Assembly: GCA_934572465.1 (NCBI GenBank)
Contig: CAKTLG010000060.1
Location: 1 to 5,747, forward strand
Direction of reading: 5' to 3'
From: an uncultured Oscillospiraceae bacterium
Lineage (GTDB): Bacteria > Bacillota > Clostridia > Oscillospirales > Oscillospiraceae
DNA: 5,747 nucleotides
The notes below the pieces were generated by a model. It had not been told where the DNA came from. It searched no databases and was given only the letters and a program-made list of their open reading frames with translations. Below, piece after piece: positions 1-5,747 of this stretch. The translations under genes were made by a program, and so were the position numbers. Each line of letters starts with the position of its first letter. The first letter of the stretch is position 1.

Positions 1-2957
1 CCGCGCTCGCGCCGCATGGCGACGGCGGCGAGCAGCGAGCGGATGCGGATGCGCACCGCGCCGAGGTTGTTGACCTCGTCGATCTTGAGGCAGGTGTAGA
101 GCTTGCCGCCCTGCTCCAAAAGCTCGCAGACCTCGTCGGTCGTGACGGCGTCGAGCCCGCAGCCGAACGAATTGAGCTGGATGAGCTCAAGATCGTCGCG
201 TCCGCAGACGAATTCCGCCGCCGTGTAGAGCCGCGAGTGGTAGACCCATTGGTCGTTTACGCGCACGGGGCGCTTGGGCGTGAAGTCGATGGGCAGAGAG
301 TCCTCGGTCAGCACTGTGAGGCCGTAGGCCGCGATCAGCTCGGGAATGCCATGGTTGATCTCGGGGTCGACGTGATAGGGCCGTCCTGCGAGCACGACGC
401 CGCTGCCGCCGCGCTTCTCCATCGCGGCAAGCGCCCTTGCGCCCGCGGCGCGGATATCCGACTTGGCGCGCTGCTGCTCCTCCCAGGCAAGGTGCGCGGC
501 GCGGCGCGTTTCCGCTTCGGGAATGTCCCACGTTTCGCGGCAGAAGCGCGCGAGCCGGTCGGCGGCGGTCTTCTCGCTCGTGAGGGCGAGGAAAGGACGG
601 AGATAGCGCACCGAGCCGTCGGTCACGGCCTCGACGTTGTTCTTGATGTTTTCCGGATAGGAGACGACGATGGGGCAGTTGTAATGATTCTGCGCGTCCG
701 GCACCTCCTGACGCTCAAAGAACACGCAGGGGTGGAAGATGGTCTTGACGCCGCGGTCGATGAGCCACTGGGCGTGGCCGTGGGCGAGCTTGGCGGGGTA
801 GCACTCGGATTCCGACGGAATGCTCTCCATGCCCAGCTCGTAGATCGCGCGCGTGGAGAAGGGGGAGAGGATGACGCGGAAGCCCAGATCGCGGAAAAAC
901 GTTGCCCAGAAGGGGTAGTTTTCGTAGATGTTCAGCACGCGCGGGATGCCGAGCTCGCCGCGCGGCGCATTCTCCGGCTCGAGCGGGGGATAGGCGAACA
1001 GACACTCGCGCTTGTAGGCGAAAATGTTTTCGCCGGGGGCGGCGCCCGTTTCGCCGCGCAGCGCCTTTTCGCAGCGGTTGCCGCTGATATGGCGCCGCCC
1101 GCCGGGAAAGGCGCTCACAGTGAGCATACAGTGGTTCTGGCAGCCCTGACAGCGCGCGGTCGAGGTCTTATAGGTGAGCTTTTCAATGTCCTCGAGCGGG
1201 AGCATCGCGCTCTTTTGCCCGTGGAAGCGCTCGCGCGCGAGCAGCGCCGCGCCGAACGCACCCATGATGCCCGCGATGTCGGGGCACGTGACCTGCGCGC
1301 CGGAGATGCGCTCAAATGCGCGCAGCACAGCCTCGTTGAAGAACGTGCCGCCCTGTACGACGACGTGCGCGCCCAGCTCGCTCGCGTCGGAGAGCTTGAT
1401 GACCTTGTAGAGCGCGTTTTTGATGACGGAGCAGGCAAGACCCGCCGAAATATCAGGGACTGACGCGCCCTCCTTCTGCGCCTGCTTGACGTTGGAGTTC
1501 ATGAATACCGTGCAGCGCGTGCCAAGGTCGACGGGGGCCTTGGCAAAGAGCGCCTCGTGCGCGAACTCCTGCGCCGTCATGCCGAGGGAGTTGGCGAAAT
1601 TCTCAAGGAACGAGCCGCAGCCGGACGAGCAGGCCTCATTCAAAAGCACCGTGTCGACCGCGCCGTCCTTGAGCTTGATGCACTTCATGTCCTGCCCGCC
1701 GATGTCGAGCACACAGTCGACCCTGGGGTCAAAGAACGACGCGGCGGTGCAGTGGGCGATGGTCTCGACCTCGCCCTCGTCGAGCGAGAAAGCGGACTTG
1801 AGCAGCGCTTCGCCGTAGCCCGTGGAGCAGGAGCGCGCGATGCGCGCACCCTCCGGCAGCCGCTCGCGCAGCTCGTGCACGGCGCGCATCGCGGTCTGGA
1901 TGGGGTCGCCCTGATTGCTTGCGTAAAACGACCACAGGAGCTCGCCGCTTTCGCCGATGAGCGCGAGCTTTGTTGTGGTGGAGCCTGCGTCGAAGCCAAG
2001 GAAGCAGTCGCCCTGATACGCCGCAAGGTCGCCGCGCGGCACGACCGCCTTGCGGTGGCGCGCGCGGAAGGCGGCAAGGTCGGCCTCATCGGCAAAGAGC
2101 GCGGGCAGGCGCTTTAATTCAAAATCCATCTGCACGCCGCGCTCCAGCCGGTCGATCAGCGCGCTAAGGGACTGGGGCTCGGCCTGCGTTTCGTCGATGG
2201 CCGCGCCCATGGCGGCGAAGAGATGGGAATTTTCGGGATCGATCGCCGTCTCATCCGTGAGTCCCAGCGTGCGGACGAACGCGGCCTTGAGCTGGGGCAG
2301 AAAGTGCAGCGGCCCGCCCAGGAATGCGACGTGGCCGCGGATGGGCTTTCCGCAGGCAAGGCCGGAGATCGTCTGGTTGACGACCGCCTGAAAGATCGAG
2401 GCGGCAAGATCCGCCCGCTTCGCGCCCTCGTTGATGAGCGGCTGGATATCCGTCTTGGCGAACACGCCGCAGCGCGCGGCGATGGGGTAGATCTGTTCAT
2501 AGTGCGCAGCCTCGCGGTCAAGGCCGGCGGCGTCGGTCTGCAAAAGGGCGGCCATCTGGTCGATGAACGAGCCGGTGCCGCCGGCGCACACGCCGTTCAT
2601 GCGCTCCTCGAGCGACGCGCCGAAGTAGATGATCTTCGCGTCCTCGCCGCCGAGCTCGATGGCGACGTCGACCTGCGGCGCGGCGCGCTCGAGCGCCTGC
2701 GCCACGGCCACGACCTCCTGCACGAAGGGCACGCCCAGCGCGCGGGCAAGGTTGATCGCGCCGGAGCCTGTGGCGCGCAGAGAGAGCGCGCACTCGCCAA
2801 GCGTTTCGCGCGCCTCGCACAAAAGCGCCGAGAGAGCGCGCTGCGTGTGGGAAAGGTGGCGGCGGTACTGCCCAAAGATCATTTTTCCGTTTTCGTCCAG
2901 TACGACGAGCTTGACGGTGGTGGAGCCGACGTCGATGCCTGCCTGATATGCTTTCAT
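1..2957 (-). CDS. Giant acyl-CoA dehydratase activase-like fusion protein (BadF-BadF-DUF2229-HgdB start), 3' end cut off
   Basis: The frame reads ATG at 2957 to the left edge with no stop: 985 codons, C-terminus missing. AAGGAG at 2964-2969 lies 6 nt before the ATG and fixes the start. Residues 2-250 form a BadF/BcrA-type ASKHA ATPase: phosphate loop DVGSTTVK (9-16), VCAGGTGSF with C124, ARCGVF with C163, and GG at 214-215. Residues 319-575 repeat this fold: DAGSTTTK (323-330), ACSSGCGSF with C443 and an extra C447, TRCTVF with C482, and GGT at 536-538. A cluster C603-x2-C606-x3-C610 plus C629 follows and may bind Fe-S. Residues about 665-875 look like DUF2229 (CYPAK C719, HPC C744, NCP C761). 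AGRPYH (857-862) and SFGCGLDA (C933) begin an HgdB-like part. In HgdC, the paired cysteines hold a [4Fe-4S] cluster between two subunits and ATP drives electrons into the dehydratase. Full-length relatives are about 1,400 residues. Substrate unknown; family assignment is secure, role is inferred. Confidence 0.93.
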   Translation of the reverse strand, partial: MKAYQAGIDVGSTTVKLVVLDENGKMIFGQYRRHLSHTQRALSALLCEARETLGECALSLRATGSGAINLARALGVPFVQEVVAVAQALERAAPQVDVAIELGGEDAKIIYFGASLEERMNGVCAGGTGSFIDQMAALLQTDAAGLDREAAHYEQIYPIAARCGVFAKTDIQPLINEGAKRADLAASIFQAVVNQTISGLACGKPIRGHVAFLGGPLHFLPQLKAAFVRTLGLTDETAIDPENSHLFAAMGAAIDETQAEPQSLSALIDRLERGVQMDFELKRLPALFADEADLAAFRARHRKAVVPRGDLAAYQGDCFLGFDAGSTTTKLALIGESGELLWSFYASNQGDPIQTAMRAVHELRERLPEGARIARSCSTGYGEALLKSAFSLDEGEVETIAHCTAASFFDPRVDCVLDIGGQDMKCIKLKDGAVDTVLLNEACSSGCGSFLENFANSLGMTAQEFAHEALFAKAPVDLGTRCTVFMNSNVKQAQKEGASVPDISAGLACSVIKNALYKVIKLSDASELGAHVVVQGGTFFNEAVLRAFERISGAQVTCPDIAGIMGAFGAALLARERFHGQKSAMLPLEDIEKLTYKTSTARCQGCQNHCMLTVSAFPGGRRHISGNRCEKALRGETGAAPGENIFAYKRECLFAYPPLEPENAPRGELGIPRVLNIYENYPFWATFFRDLGFRVILSPFSTRAIYELGMESIPSESECYPAKLAHGHAQWLIDRGVKTIFHPCVFFERQEVPDAQNHYNCPIVVSYPENIKNNVEAVTDGSVRYLRPFLALTSEKTAADRLARFCRETWDIPEAETRRAAHLAWEEQQRAKSDIRAAGARALAAMEKRGGSGVVLAGRPYHVDPEINHGIPELIAAYGLTVLTEDSLPIDFTPKRPVRVNDQWVYHSRLYTAAEFVCGRDDLELIQLNSFGCGLDAVTTDEVCELLEQGGKLYTCLKIDEVNNLGAVRIRIRSLLAAVAMRRER

Positions 2958-2984
2958 GCTGTTCTCCTTCTGAAGCGGTGCGTC

Positions 2985-3006
2985 CGGCGGGGAAAGAGTC
3001 CCGCCG
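2985..3006 (-). other. Leader hairpin of the activase mRNA
   Basis: A perfect 7-bp GC-only inverted repeat (CGGCGGG at 2985-2991, CCCGCCG at 3000-3006) encloses an 8-nt loop. With the predicted minus-strand start near 3016 it would form about 10 nt into the transcript and finish well upstream of the ribosome binding site. There is no U-tract after it, so it is not an intrinsic terminator. A role as a 5' stabilising stem or a protein/RNA regulatory site is only a possibility; it could also be chance in GC-rich DNA. Confidence 0.4.
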
Positions 3007-3022
3007 CTGCTGTATTATTGTC

Positions 3023-3051
3023 ATTATAGGGCGCGGGAAGGCAAGTGGTAA
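3023..3051 (-). promoter_or_regulatory. Predicted sigma-A promoter of the activase gene
   Basis: Read on the minus strand, TTACCA (3051-3046, 4 of 6 to the -35 consensus) is followed after 17 nt by a perfect TATAAT (3028-3023). Transcription would start near 3016, giving a leader of about 58 nt. The TCTATG dyads of the divergent padR promoter lie about 50-120 bp upstream and do not overlap this promoter, so repression by the same PadR is not directly indicated. Confidence 0.6.
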
Positions 3052-3097
3052 AGTTCAGCGTCTGTTAAGAAAATGAACGAAAGTTTACAACTGACCC

Positions 3098-3126
3098 TTG
3101 ACATACATAGAAAGTCTATGTATACT
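3098..3126 (+). promoter_or_regulatory. Near-consensus sigma-A promoter of the padR operon
   Basis: A perfect -35 TTGACA (3098-3103) and a 5-of-6 -10 TATACT (3121-3126) are separated by exactly 17 nt. The expected start is around 3133, giving a leader of about 32 nt before the padR ATG. The strength of the elements suggests a promoter that is high when free and must be held down by a repressor; the palindrome that fills its spacer supports this. Confidence 0.85.
3103..3123. promoter_or_regulatory. Operator 1: perfect palindrome in the promoter spacer
   Basis: ATACATAGA (3103-3111), spacer AAG, TCTATGTAT (3115-3123): a perfect 9+9 bp inverted repeat. It starts at the last base of the -35 and ends inside the -10, so a bound dimer would exclude RNA polymerase. 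Location directly upstream of a PadR gene makes that protein the likely ligand (inference). Confidence 0.82.
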
Positions 3127-3128
3127 AC

Positions 3129-3149
3129 AAGCATAGATACTCTATGTAT
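3129..3149. promoter_or_regulatory. Operator 2: second TCTATG dyad over the transcription start
   Basis: AAGCATAGA (3129-3137), spacer TAC, TCTATGTAT (3141-3149). The inner 6+6 bp are perfect, and 7 of 9 arm positions pair. It shares the right half-site exactly with operator 1, and the centres are 26 bp apart. It covers the predicted start site and ends just before the ribosome binding site, which suggests a weaker second site for the same repressor. Confidence 0.75.
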
Positions 3150-3164
3150 TAAAGGAGGCGCAAC

Positions 3165-3491
3165 ATGAAGAAAAAAAGCATCGACCACGCGCAGCTCCTG
3201 CTGCTCAAGCTGCTCTCCGGCGAGGATATGTACGGCTACCAGATCATTCTGGAGCTGGCGCGCCGTTCGAGCAACGTCTTTGAGCTCAAGGAGGGGACGC
3301 TCTACCCCGTGCTGCACGGGATGGAGCGCGACGGCTACTTGACGGCCTACGAGAAGGCCGCGCCGACAGGCCGCACGCGCAAATACTACCATCTCACGCG
3401 CGCGGGGCGCGGCGCGCTCGCAGAGGAGGAGCAGGCGTGGCAGCGCTACAGCGGCGCGGTGAACGCGGTGCTGCGCGCGTCCGAGGGATGA
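3165..3491 (+). CDS. PadR-family transcriptional repressor (short, 108 aa)
   Basis: A winged helix-turn-helix DNA-binding protein, expected to act as a cytosolic dimer. Hallmarks are the opening LLLLKLLSG segment (11-19), MYGYQI (22-27), the recognition region KEGTLYPVLHGMERDGYL (42-59) and the wing GRTRKYYHLTRAGR (69-82). At 108 residues it belongs to the short PadR type with only one C-terminal helix for dimerisation. AAGGAGG (3152-3158) lies 6 nt before the ATG. The gene is first in a three-gene operon and follows a promoter containing two matching palindromes, so autorepression is likely. Short PadR proteins of Firmicutes often sit directly before a HAAS/DUF1700 membrane-protein gene, as here. 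The effector is unknown; family certain, regulon inferred. Confidence 0.95.
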   Translation: MKKKSIDHAQLLLLKLLSGEDMYGYQIILELARRSSNVFELKEGTLYPVLHGMERDGYLTAYEKAAPTGRTRKYYHLTRAGRGALAEEEQAWQRYSGAVNAVLRASEG

Positions 3492-3494
3492 GAG

Positions 3495-4280
3495 ATGAAC
3501 GAGAGGGAATATTACGTAAACGCCTATTGCTCGCGCGTGCTCTCCCAGGCGGGACGGCTGACGAAAAGCGAGGCGGGCGAGGTGCGCGCAGAGCTTTCCG
3601 GTCACATTGAGGATCACGCCGAAACGCTGCGGGAGCATGGCTACGAGGAAAACGCGGCCTACGAGCGCGCGGTGACGCTGATGGGCGATCCGGAGGAGAC
3701 GGGCCGCGCCCTGTGCGCGCAGTACGGCGGCTGGTGGCTCGTGGTCGTGCGGCGCGCCGCGCGCATCCTGACGGCGGTGCTGTGCGTGATGATCGCGGGG
3801 CTGATCGTAAAGTCGAGCGGCGTCTACGGCGCGATCTGCGACCGCCATACCGTGCAGAAGCCGGGCGGGAGCTGGGAGGAGCTGTGGGGCGTTGAAACGC
3901 CGGGCACGCGCATCCCCATCGGGGACGATATCGTGCGCGTGGACGCAGTTTCCGCCGGCATCCCAGTCACAGAGAAGCATTTGGGCGAATACCGCGCGGA
4001 GGTGGAGCTGACGGGCTTCGACCGCATTCCGGGCGGCGTGGTCTATTCGCGGCTGCTGGAATCGCTGCGGCTGGAAAACGAGCGCGGCGAGGCGCTCTTT
4101 GAGGGGGAGGAATACCCGTTCCCAAGCTGCGTGAGCGGCAGCGGCACGCTCTGGGTACACACCGCGCGCCACTATGTGTCCATCGAACCGGACGATACTT
4201 ACATTACGCTTATTTACGACCGGCTCGGCGAGCGCGTTGCAGTAACGATCCCGCTGCCGGAGAGGGAGGTGCAGCCGTGA
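3495..4280 (+). CDS. HAAS/DUF1700-like single-pass membrane protein, PadR partner
   Basis: 261 residues beginning 3 nt after the padR stop; GAGGG (3483-3487), inside the end of padR, is its ribosome binding site 7 nt before the ATG. Residues 1-75 are a charged, helical cytosolic domain of the HAAS/DUF1700 type: conserved-looking EVRAELSGHIEDHAE (29-43), an AYERAV helix (55-60) and the MGDPEETG turn (63-70). A hydrophobic stretch (about 88-105, ILTAVLCVMIAGLIV at 91-105, flanked by arginines) is the single membrane segment. Residues 106-261 would lie outside, are rich in beta-type sequence, and hold two cysteines (C115, C212) that could form a disulfide. HAAS domains are known as companions of PadR regulators, so this protein probably links an envelope cue to PadR; that is inference. 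I do not recognise the outer domain. Confidence 0.85.
   Translation: MNEREYYVNAYCSRVLSQAGRLTKSEAGEVRAELSGHIEDHAETLREHGYEENAAYERAVTLMGDPEETGRALCAQYGGWWLVVVRRAARILTAVLCVMIAGLIVKSSGVYGAICDRHTVQKPGGSWEELWGVETPGTRIPIGDDIVRVDAVSAGIPVTEKHLGEYRAEVELTGFDRIPGGVVYSRLLESLRLENERGEALFEGEEYPFPSCVSGSGTLWVHTARHYVSIEPDDTYITLIYDRLGERVAVTIPLPEREVQP
4264..4270 (+). promoter_or_regulatory. Ribosome binding site fixing the GTG start at 4277
   Basis: GGGAGGT lies 6 nt before GTG 4277, inside the end of the preceding gene. The GTG shares GTGA with the upstream TGA stop (4278-4280), the standard arrangement for translational coupling. Confidence 0.75.
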
Positions 4281-4960
4281 AAACGATCAGGCGCAAGCCG
4301 GGCAGGGCGCGCCGCGCAGGCAGAAGCATCATTGTGCTGCTGTGCGCGCTGGCGGTATATGTCCTCCTCTCCGGCATGCAGCTCACGCCGCGCGCGGCGA
4401 TCCGTATGGGCGAGCAGTATTACGGCATCTATGAGCCGACGCACGTCGTCACGGTGCAGCGTATGCGCGTGGGTGGACGCAGCTGCCGTGTCTATCTGAC
4501 GGCAGGGGAAAACACGCTCTACTGCGGCGCGGCACGGCTGACGCTCTCCGGCTGGGACTGCATTTACATGGGCGAGGCGATCGCCTGTACGGACGGGGAA
4601 AGCGTCCATGCCGGCAGCTGGTGTCCGTCGGCGCTCAACCTCATCTGGGGGCAGGAGCTTCTGTTCGGCCGCGTCGACGATCCGGACGCTGCGCTGCTCA
4701 GCATTGAGGAATGGGGCGGCGGAGACTGGACGCAGCCCGCGGCGGAAAACGAGGGGCTCCGCAAGCTGCGCACCGTCAGTGTGGAGGAATTCATAGAGGA
4801 CGGGGACTATCGCTACTTCCTGCTTGACGCGCGCGAGCGGGAGGAGAATGCGAAATTCTATGCGGCGGATAACGGCGTGATGTACATCACGGGCTACGAC
4901 ACATCGCGCAGAGAGATTTTGCGCTGTAAAGCGGTGATCGGCGAAAATGGCCTTCTGTAA
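4277..4960 (+). CDS. Uncharacterised membrane-anchored protein with cysteine-rich outer domain
   Basis: 227 residues from a GTG start that overlaps the previous stop by 4 nt, so it is probably translationally coupled to the HAAS-like gene. The N-terminus is strongly basic (RRKPGRARRAGR, 5-16), followed by a hydrophobic segment (about 17-34, SIIVLLCALAVYVLLSG): a signal anchor with the remainder outside by the positive-inside rule. C23 lies within this segment, but VLLC is not a lipobox. The outer part has six cysteines: C70, C83, C95, C104 and C116 within 47 residues, and C217 near the C-terminus. The even number allows three disulfides, and the region is also rich in tryptophan, glycine and tyrosine. 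I recognise no family. Its place as last gene of the PadR-HAAS operon suggests a partner of the HAAS protein or a component of the same envelope response (inference). It is followed 7 nt later by the A-tract of a terminator. Confidence 0.82.
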   Translation: MKTIRRKPGRARRAGRSIIVLLCALAVYVLLSGMQLTPRAAIRMGEQYYGIYEPTHVVTVQRMRVGGRSCRVYLTAGENTLYCGAARLTLSGWDCIYMGEAIACTDGESVHAGSWCPSALNLIWGQELLFGRVDDPDAALLSIEEWGGGDWTQPAAENEGLRKLRTVSVEEFIEDGDYRYFLLDAREREENAKFYAADNGVMYITGYDTSRREILRCKAVIGENGLL

Positions 4961-4967
4961 GAATTGG

Positions 4968-5003
4968 AAAAGGGCGCTGCGGCATTGCCGCGGCGCCCTT
5001 TTT
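4968..5003 (+). terminator. Strong intrinsic terminator of the padR operon
   Basis: The stem GGGCGCTGCGGC (4972-4983) pairs with GCCGCGGCGCCC (4987-4998): 12 bp with one T-G wobble, loop ATT, then five T (4999-5003). Four A precede it (4968-4971), extending the stem and giving a T-tract on the other strand too, so it could act in both directions. It lies 7 nt after the stop at 4960 and insulates the downstream ABC transporter gene. Confidence 0.92.
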
Positions 5004-5061
5004 GTGCAGAATGGAGAATTGTATCAAGCATGAACTTTCGGTGAATTCTGACGCTTTTCCG

Positions 5062-5090
5062 TTGACGGTAAAAAACCAAAATGATATGCT
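5062..5090 (+). promoter_or_regulatory. Predicted extended -10 promoter of the ABC transporter gene
   Basis: TTGACG (5062-5067, 5 of 6), a 17-nt spacer and TATGCT (5085-5090, 4 of 6), with TG at 5082-5083 giving an extended -10. The start would be near 5097, about 30 nt before the gene. No TCTATG dyad is present here, so this unit does not look like part of the upstream PadR regulon. Confidence 0.68.
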
Positions 5091-5091
5091 A

Positions 5092-5113
5092 CTCTGGAAT
5101 TTATACTCCAAAG
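5092..5113. promoter_or_regulatory. Imperfect dyad at the ABC gene transcription start (possible operator)
   Basis: CTCTGGA (5092-5098) and TCCAAAG (5107-5113) are inverted with one mismatch in 7, separated by 8 nt. They straddle the predicted start and end just before the ribosome binding site. The position suits a repressor site, but the match is short and may be chance. Confidence 0.3.
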
Positions 5114-5127
5114 AAAGGAGGCAGGAT

Positions 5128-5747
5128 ATGCTGAAGCTGCAAAGTATCGTCAAGGATTACCGGGTGGGGGACACCACCGTCCACGCGCTGCGCGGCGTGA
5201 GCCTCAACTTCCGCGAGAGCGAGTTTGTCGCCGTGCTCGGGCACTCCGGCTGCGGCAAGACGACGCTGCTGAACATCATCGGCGGGCTTGACCAGTACAC
5301 GAGCGGCGACCTTGTCATCAACGGAAAGTCGACGAAGGACTTTTCCGACTCCGACTGGGACAGCTACCGCAACCACTCCATCGGCTTTGTGTTCCAGAGC
5401 TACAACCTCATCCCGCACCAGAGCGTGCTGAGCAACGTGGAGCTGGCGCTCACGCTCTCGGGCGTGAGCAAGGCGGAGCGCCGCGAGCGCGCGAAAAAGG
5501 CGCTCGAGAGCGTGGGGCTTGGGGATCAGCTTGACAAAAAGCCGAACCAGATGTCCGGCGGGCAGATGCAGCGCGTCGCCATCGCGCGAGCGCTCGTCAA
5601 TGACCCCGACATTCTGCTCGCCGACGAGCCGACCGGCGCGCTCGACAGCGAGACGAGCGTGCAGGTGATGGAGATCTTGAAAAACATCTCCAAGGACCGC
5701 CTCATCATCATGGTCACGCACAACCCCGAGCTTGCCGAGACCTACGC
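5128..5747 (+). CDS. ABC transporter ATP-binding domain, MacB/LolD type, 3' end cut off
   Basis: 206 full codons from ATG 5128, with AAAGGAGG (5114-5121) 6 nt upstream, open at the right edge. All ATPase motifs are present and intact: Walker A GHSGCGKTT (38-46, K44), Q-loop Q90 in FVFQSYNL, signature MSGGQMQRVAIARAL (142-156), Walker B ILLADEP (162-168, catalytic E167), D-loop GALDS (170-174) and switch histidine H198 in VTHNPELAE. The sequence is of the MacB/LolD/FtsE group, which works with FtsX-type permeases in export of peptides, lipids or antibiotics or in envelope sensing, rather than in uptake with a binding protein. In Clostridia this particular style (HNPELAETYA ending) is often fused to a C-terminal FtsX permease in a protein of around 1,000 residues; whether that is so here lies outside the window. 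Substrate unknown. Confidence 0.95.
   Translation, partial: MLKLQSIVKDYRVGDTTVHALRGVSLNFRESEFVAVLGHSGCGKTTLLNIIGGLDQYTSGDLVINGKSTKDFSDSDWDSYRNHSIGFVFQSYNLIPHQSVLSNVELALTLSGVSKAERRERAKKALESVGLGDQLDKKPNQMSGGQMQRVAIARALVNDPDILLADEPTGALDSETSVQVMEILKNISKDRLIIMVTHNPELAETY

Noticed and set aside
237..1463. A 408-codon plus-strand open frame opposite the activase gene.
   Set aside because: It is the antisense shadow of the activase frame, whose domain motifs are clear on the minus strand; the translation is arginine/alanine/glycine-rich with no recognisable motif and no credible ribosome binding site.
2985..3006. The leader hairpin as an intrinsic terminator or attenuator.
   Set aside because: No T-tract follows on either strand and no competing stem is visible.
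1557..3029. Further long plus-strand frames (1557-2117, 2223-3029).
   Set aside because: Same antisense-shadow effect in GC-rich coding DNA; the minus-strand frame here carries intact ATPase and cysteine motifs.
3103..3149. Repeated TCTATG units as the beginning of a CRISPR or other repeat array.
   Set aside because: Only two copies, each palindromic and positioned on promoter elements; there are no spacers or further copies, so operator sites explain them.
3024..4172. A 382-codon minus-strand frame opposite padR and the HAAS-like gene.
   Set aside because: The plus-strand genes have ribosome binding sites, coupled starts and family motifs; the minus-strand product is low-complexity shadow sequence that would also run through both promoters.
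4277..4380. Lipoprotein signal in the third operon gene (cysteine C23 in the hydrophobic segment).
   Set aside because: The residues before C23 are VLL with no small residue at -1, and the hydrophobic stretch continues after the cysteine, so it is a membrane anchor and not a lipobox.
5101..5721. A 206-codon minus-strand frame opposite the ABC ATPase.
   Set aside because: Exact antisense of a gene with all ABC ATPase motifs; no independent support.

Overview
The window reads as a chromosomal segment of a GC-rich, strictly anaerobic Firmicute, most likely a gut-type Clostridia (Oscillospiraceae/Ruminococcaceae-like). This rests on the gene families present, near-consensus sigma-A promoters and strong AGGAGG-type ribosome binding sites, plus a high GC content judged by eye. 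I see no mobile element, CRISPR array, tRNA or rRNA. Two genes run off the window edges.

Layout. (1) Positions 1-2957, minus strand: one uninterrupted reading frame of 985 codons, cut at the left edge. It encodes the front two thirds or so of a very large protein related to 2-hydroxyacyl-CoA dehydratase activases: two successive BadF/BcrA-type ATPase domains, a cysteine cluster, a DUF2229-type domain and the beginning of an HgdB-like dehydratase domain. (2) Positions 2958-3164: a divergent intergenic region. A minus-strand promoter and a leader hairpin serve the activase gene. On the plus strand is a near-ideal sigma-A promoter whose spacer is filled by a perfect 9+9 bp palindrome, with a second copy at the expected transcription start. 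(3) Positions 3165-4960: a compact three-gene operon. It holds a PadR-family repressor, a HAAS/DUF1700-like membrane protein 3 nt downstream, and an unrecognised single-pass membrane protein that overlaps the previous stop codon by 4 nt. The operon ends in a strong intrinsic terminator at 4968-5003. (4) Positions 5004-5127: a short spacer with an extended -10 promoter. (5) Positions 5128-5747: the ATPase domain of a MacB/LolD-type ABC transporter, running off the right edge.

Working model (inference). The PadR protein represses its own operon through the two TCTATG dyads. The membrane partner, with an N-terminal HAAS-like cytosolic domain and an extracytoplasmic part, would relay an envelope signal. 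The third, cysteine-rich membrane-anchored protein would act with it. The ABC transporter has its own promoter without that operator, so it is probably a separate unit. The activase-like protein would be an ATP-driven electron-transfer enzyme on the other side of the divergent promoter region; no PadR dyad overlaps its predicted promoter.
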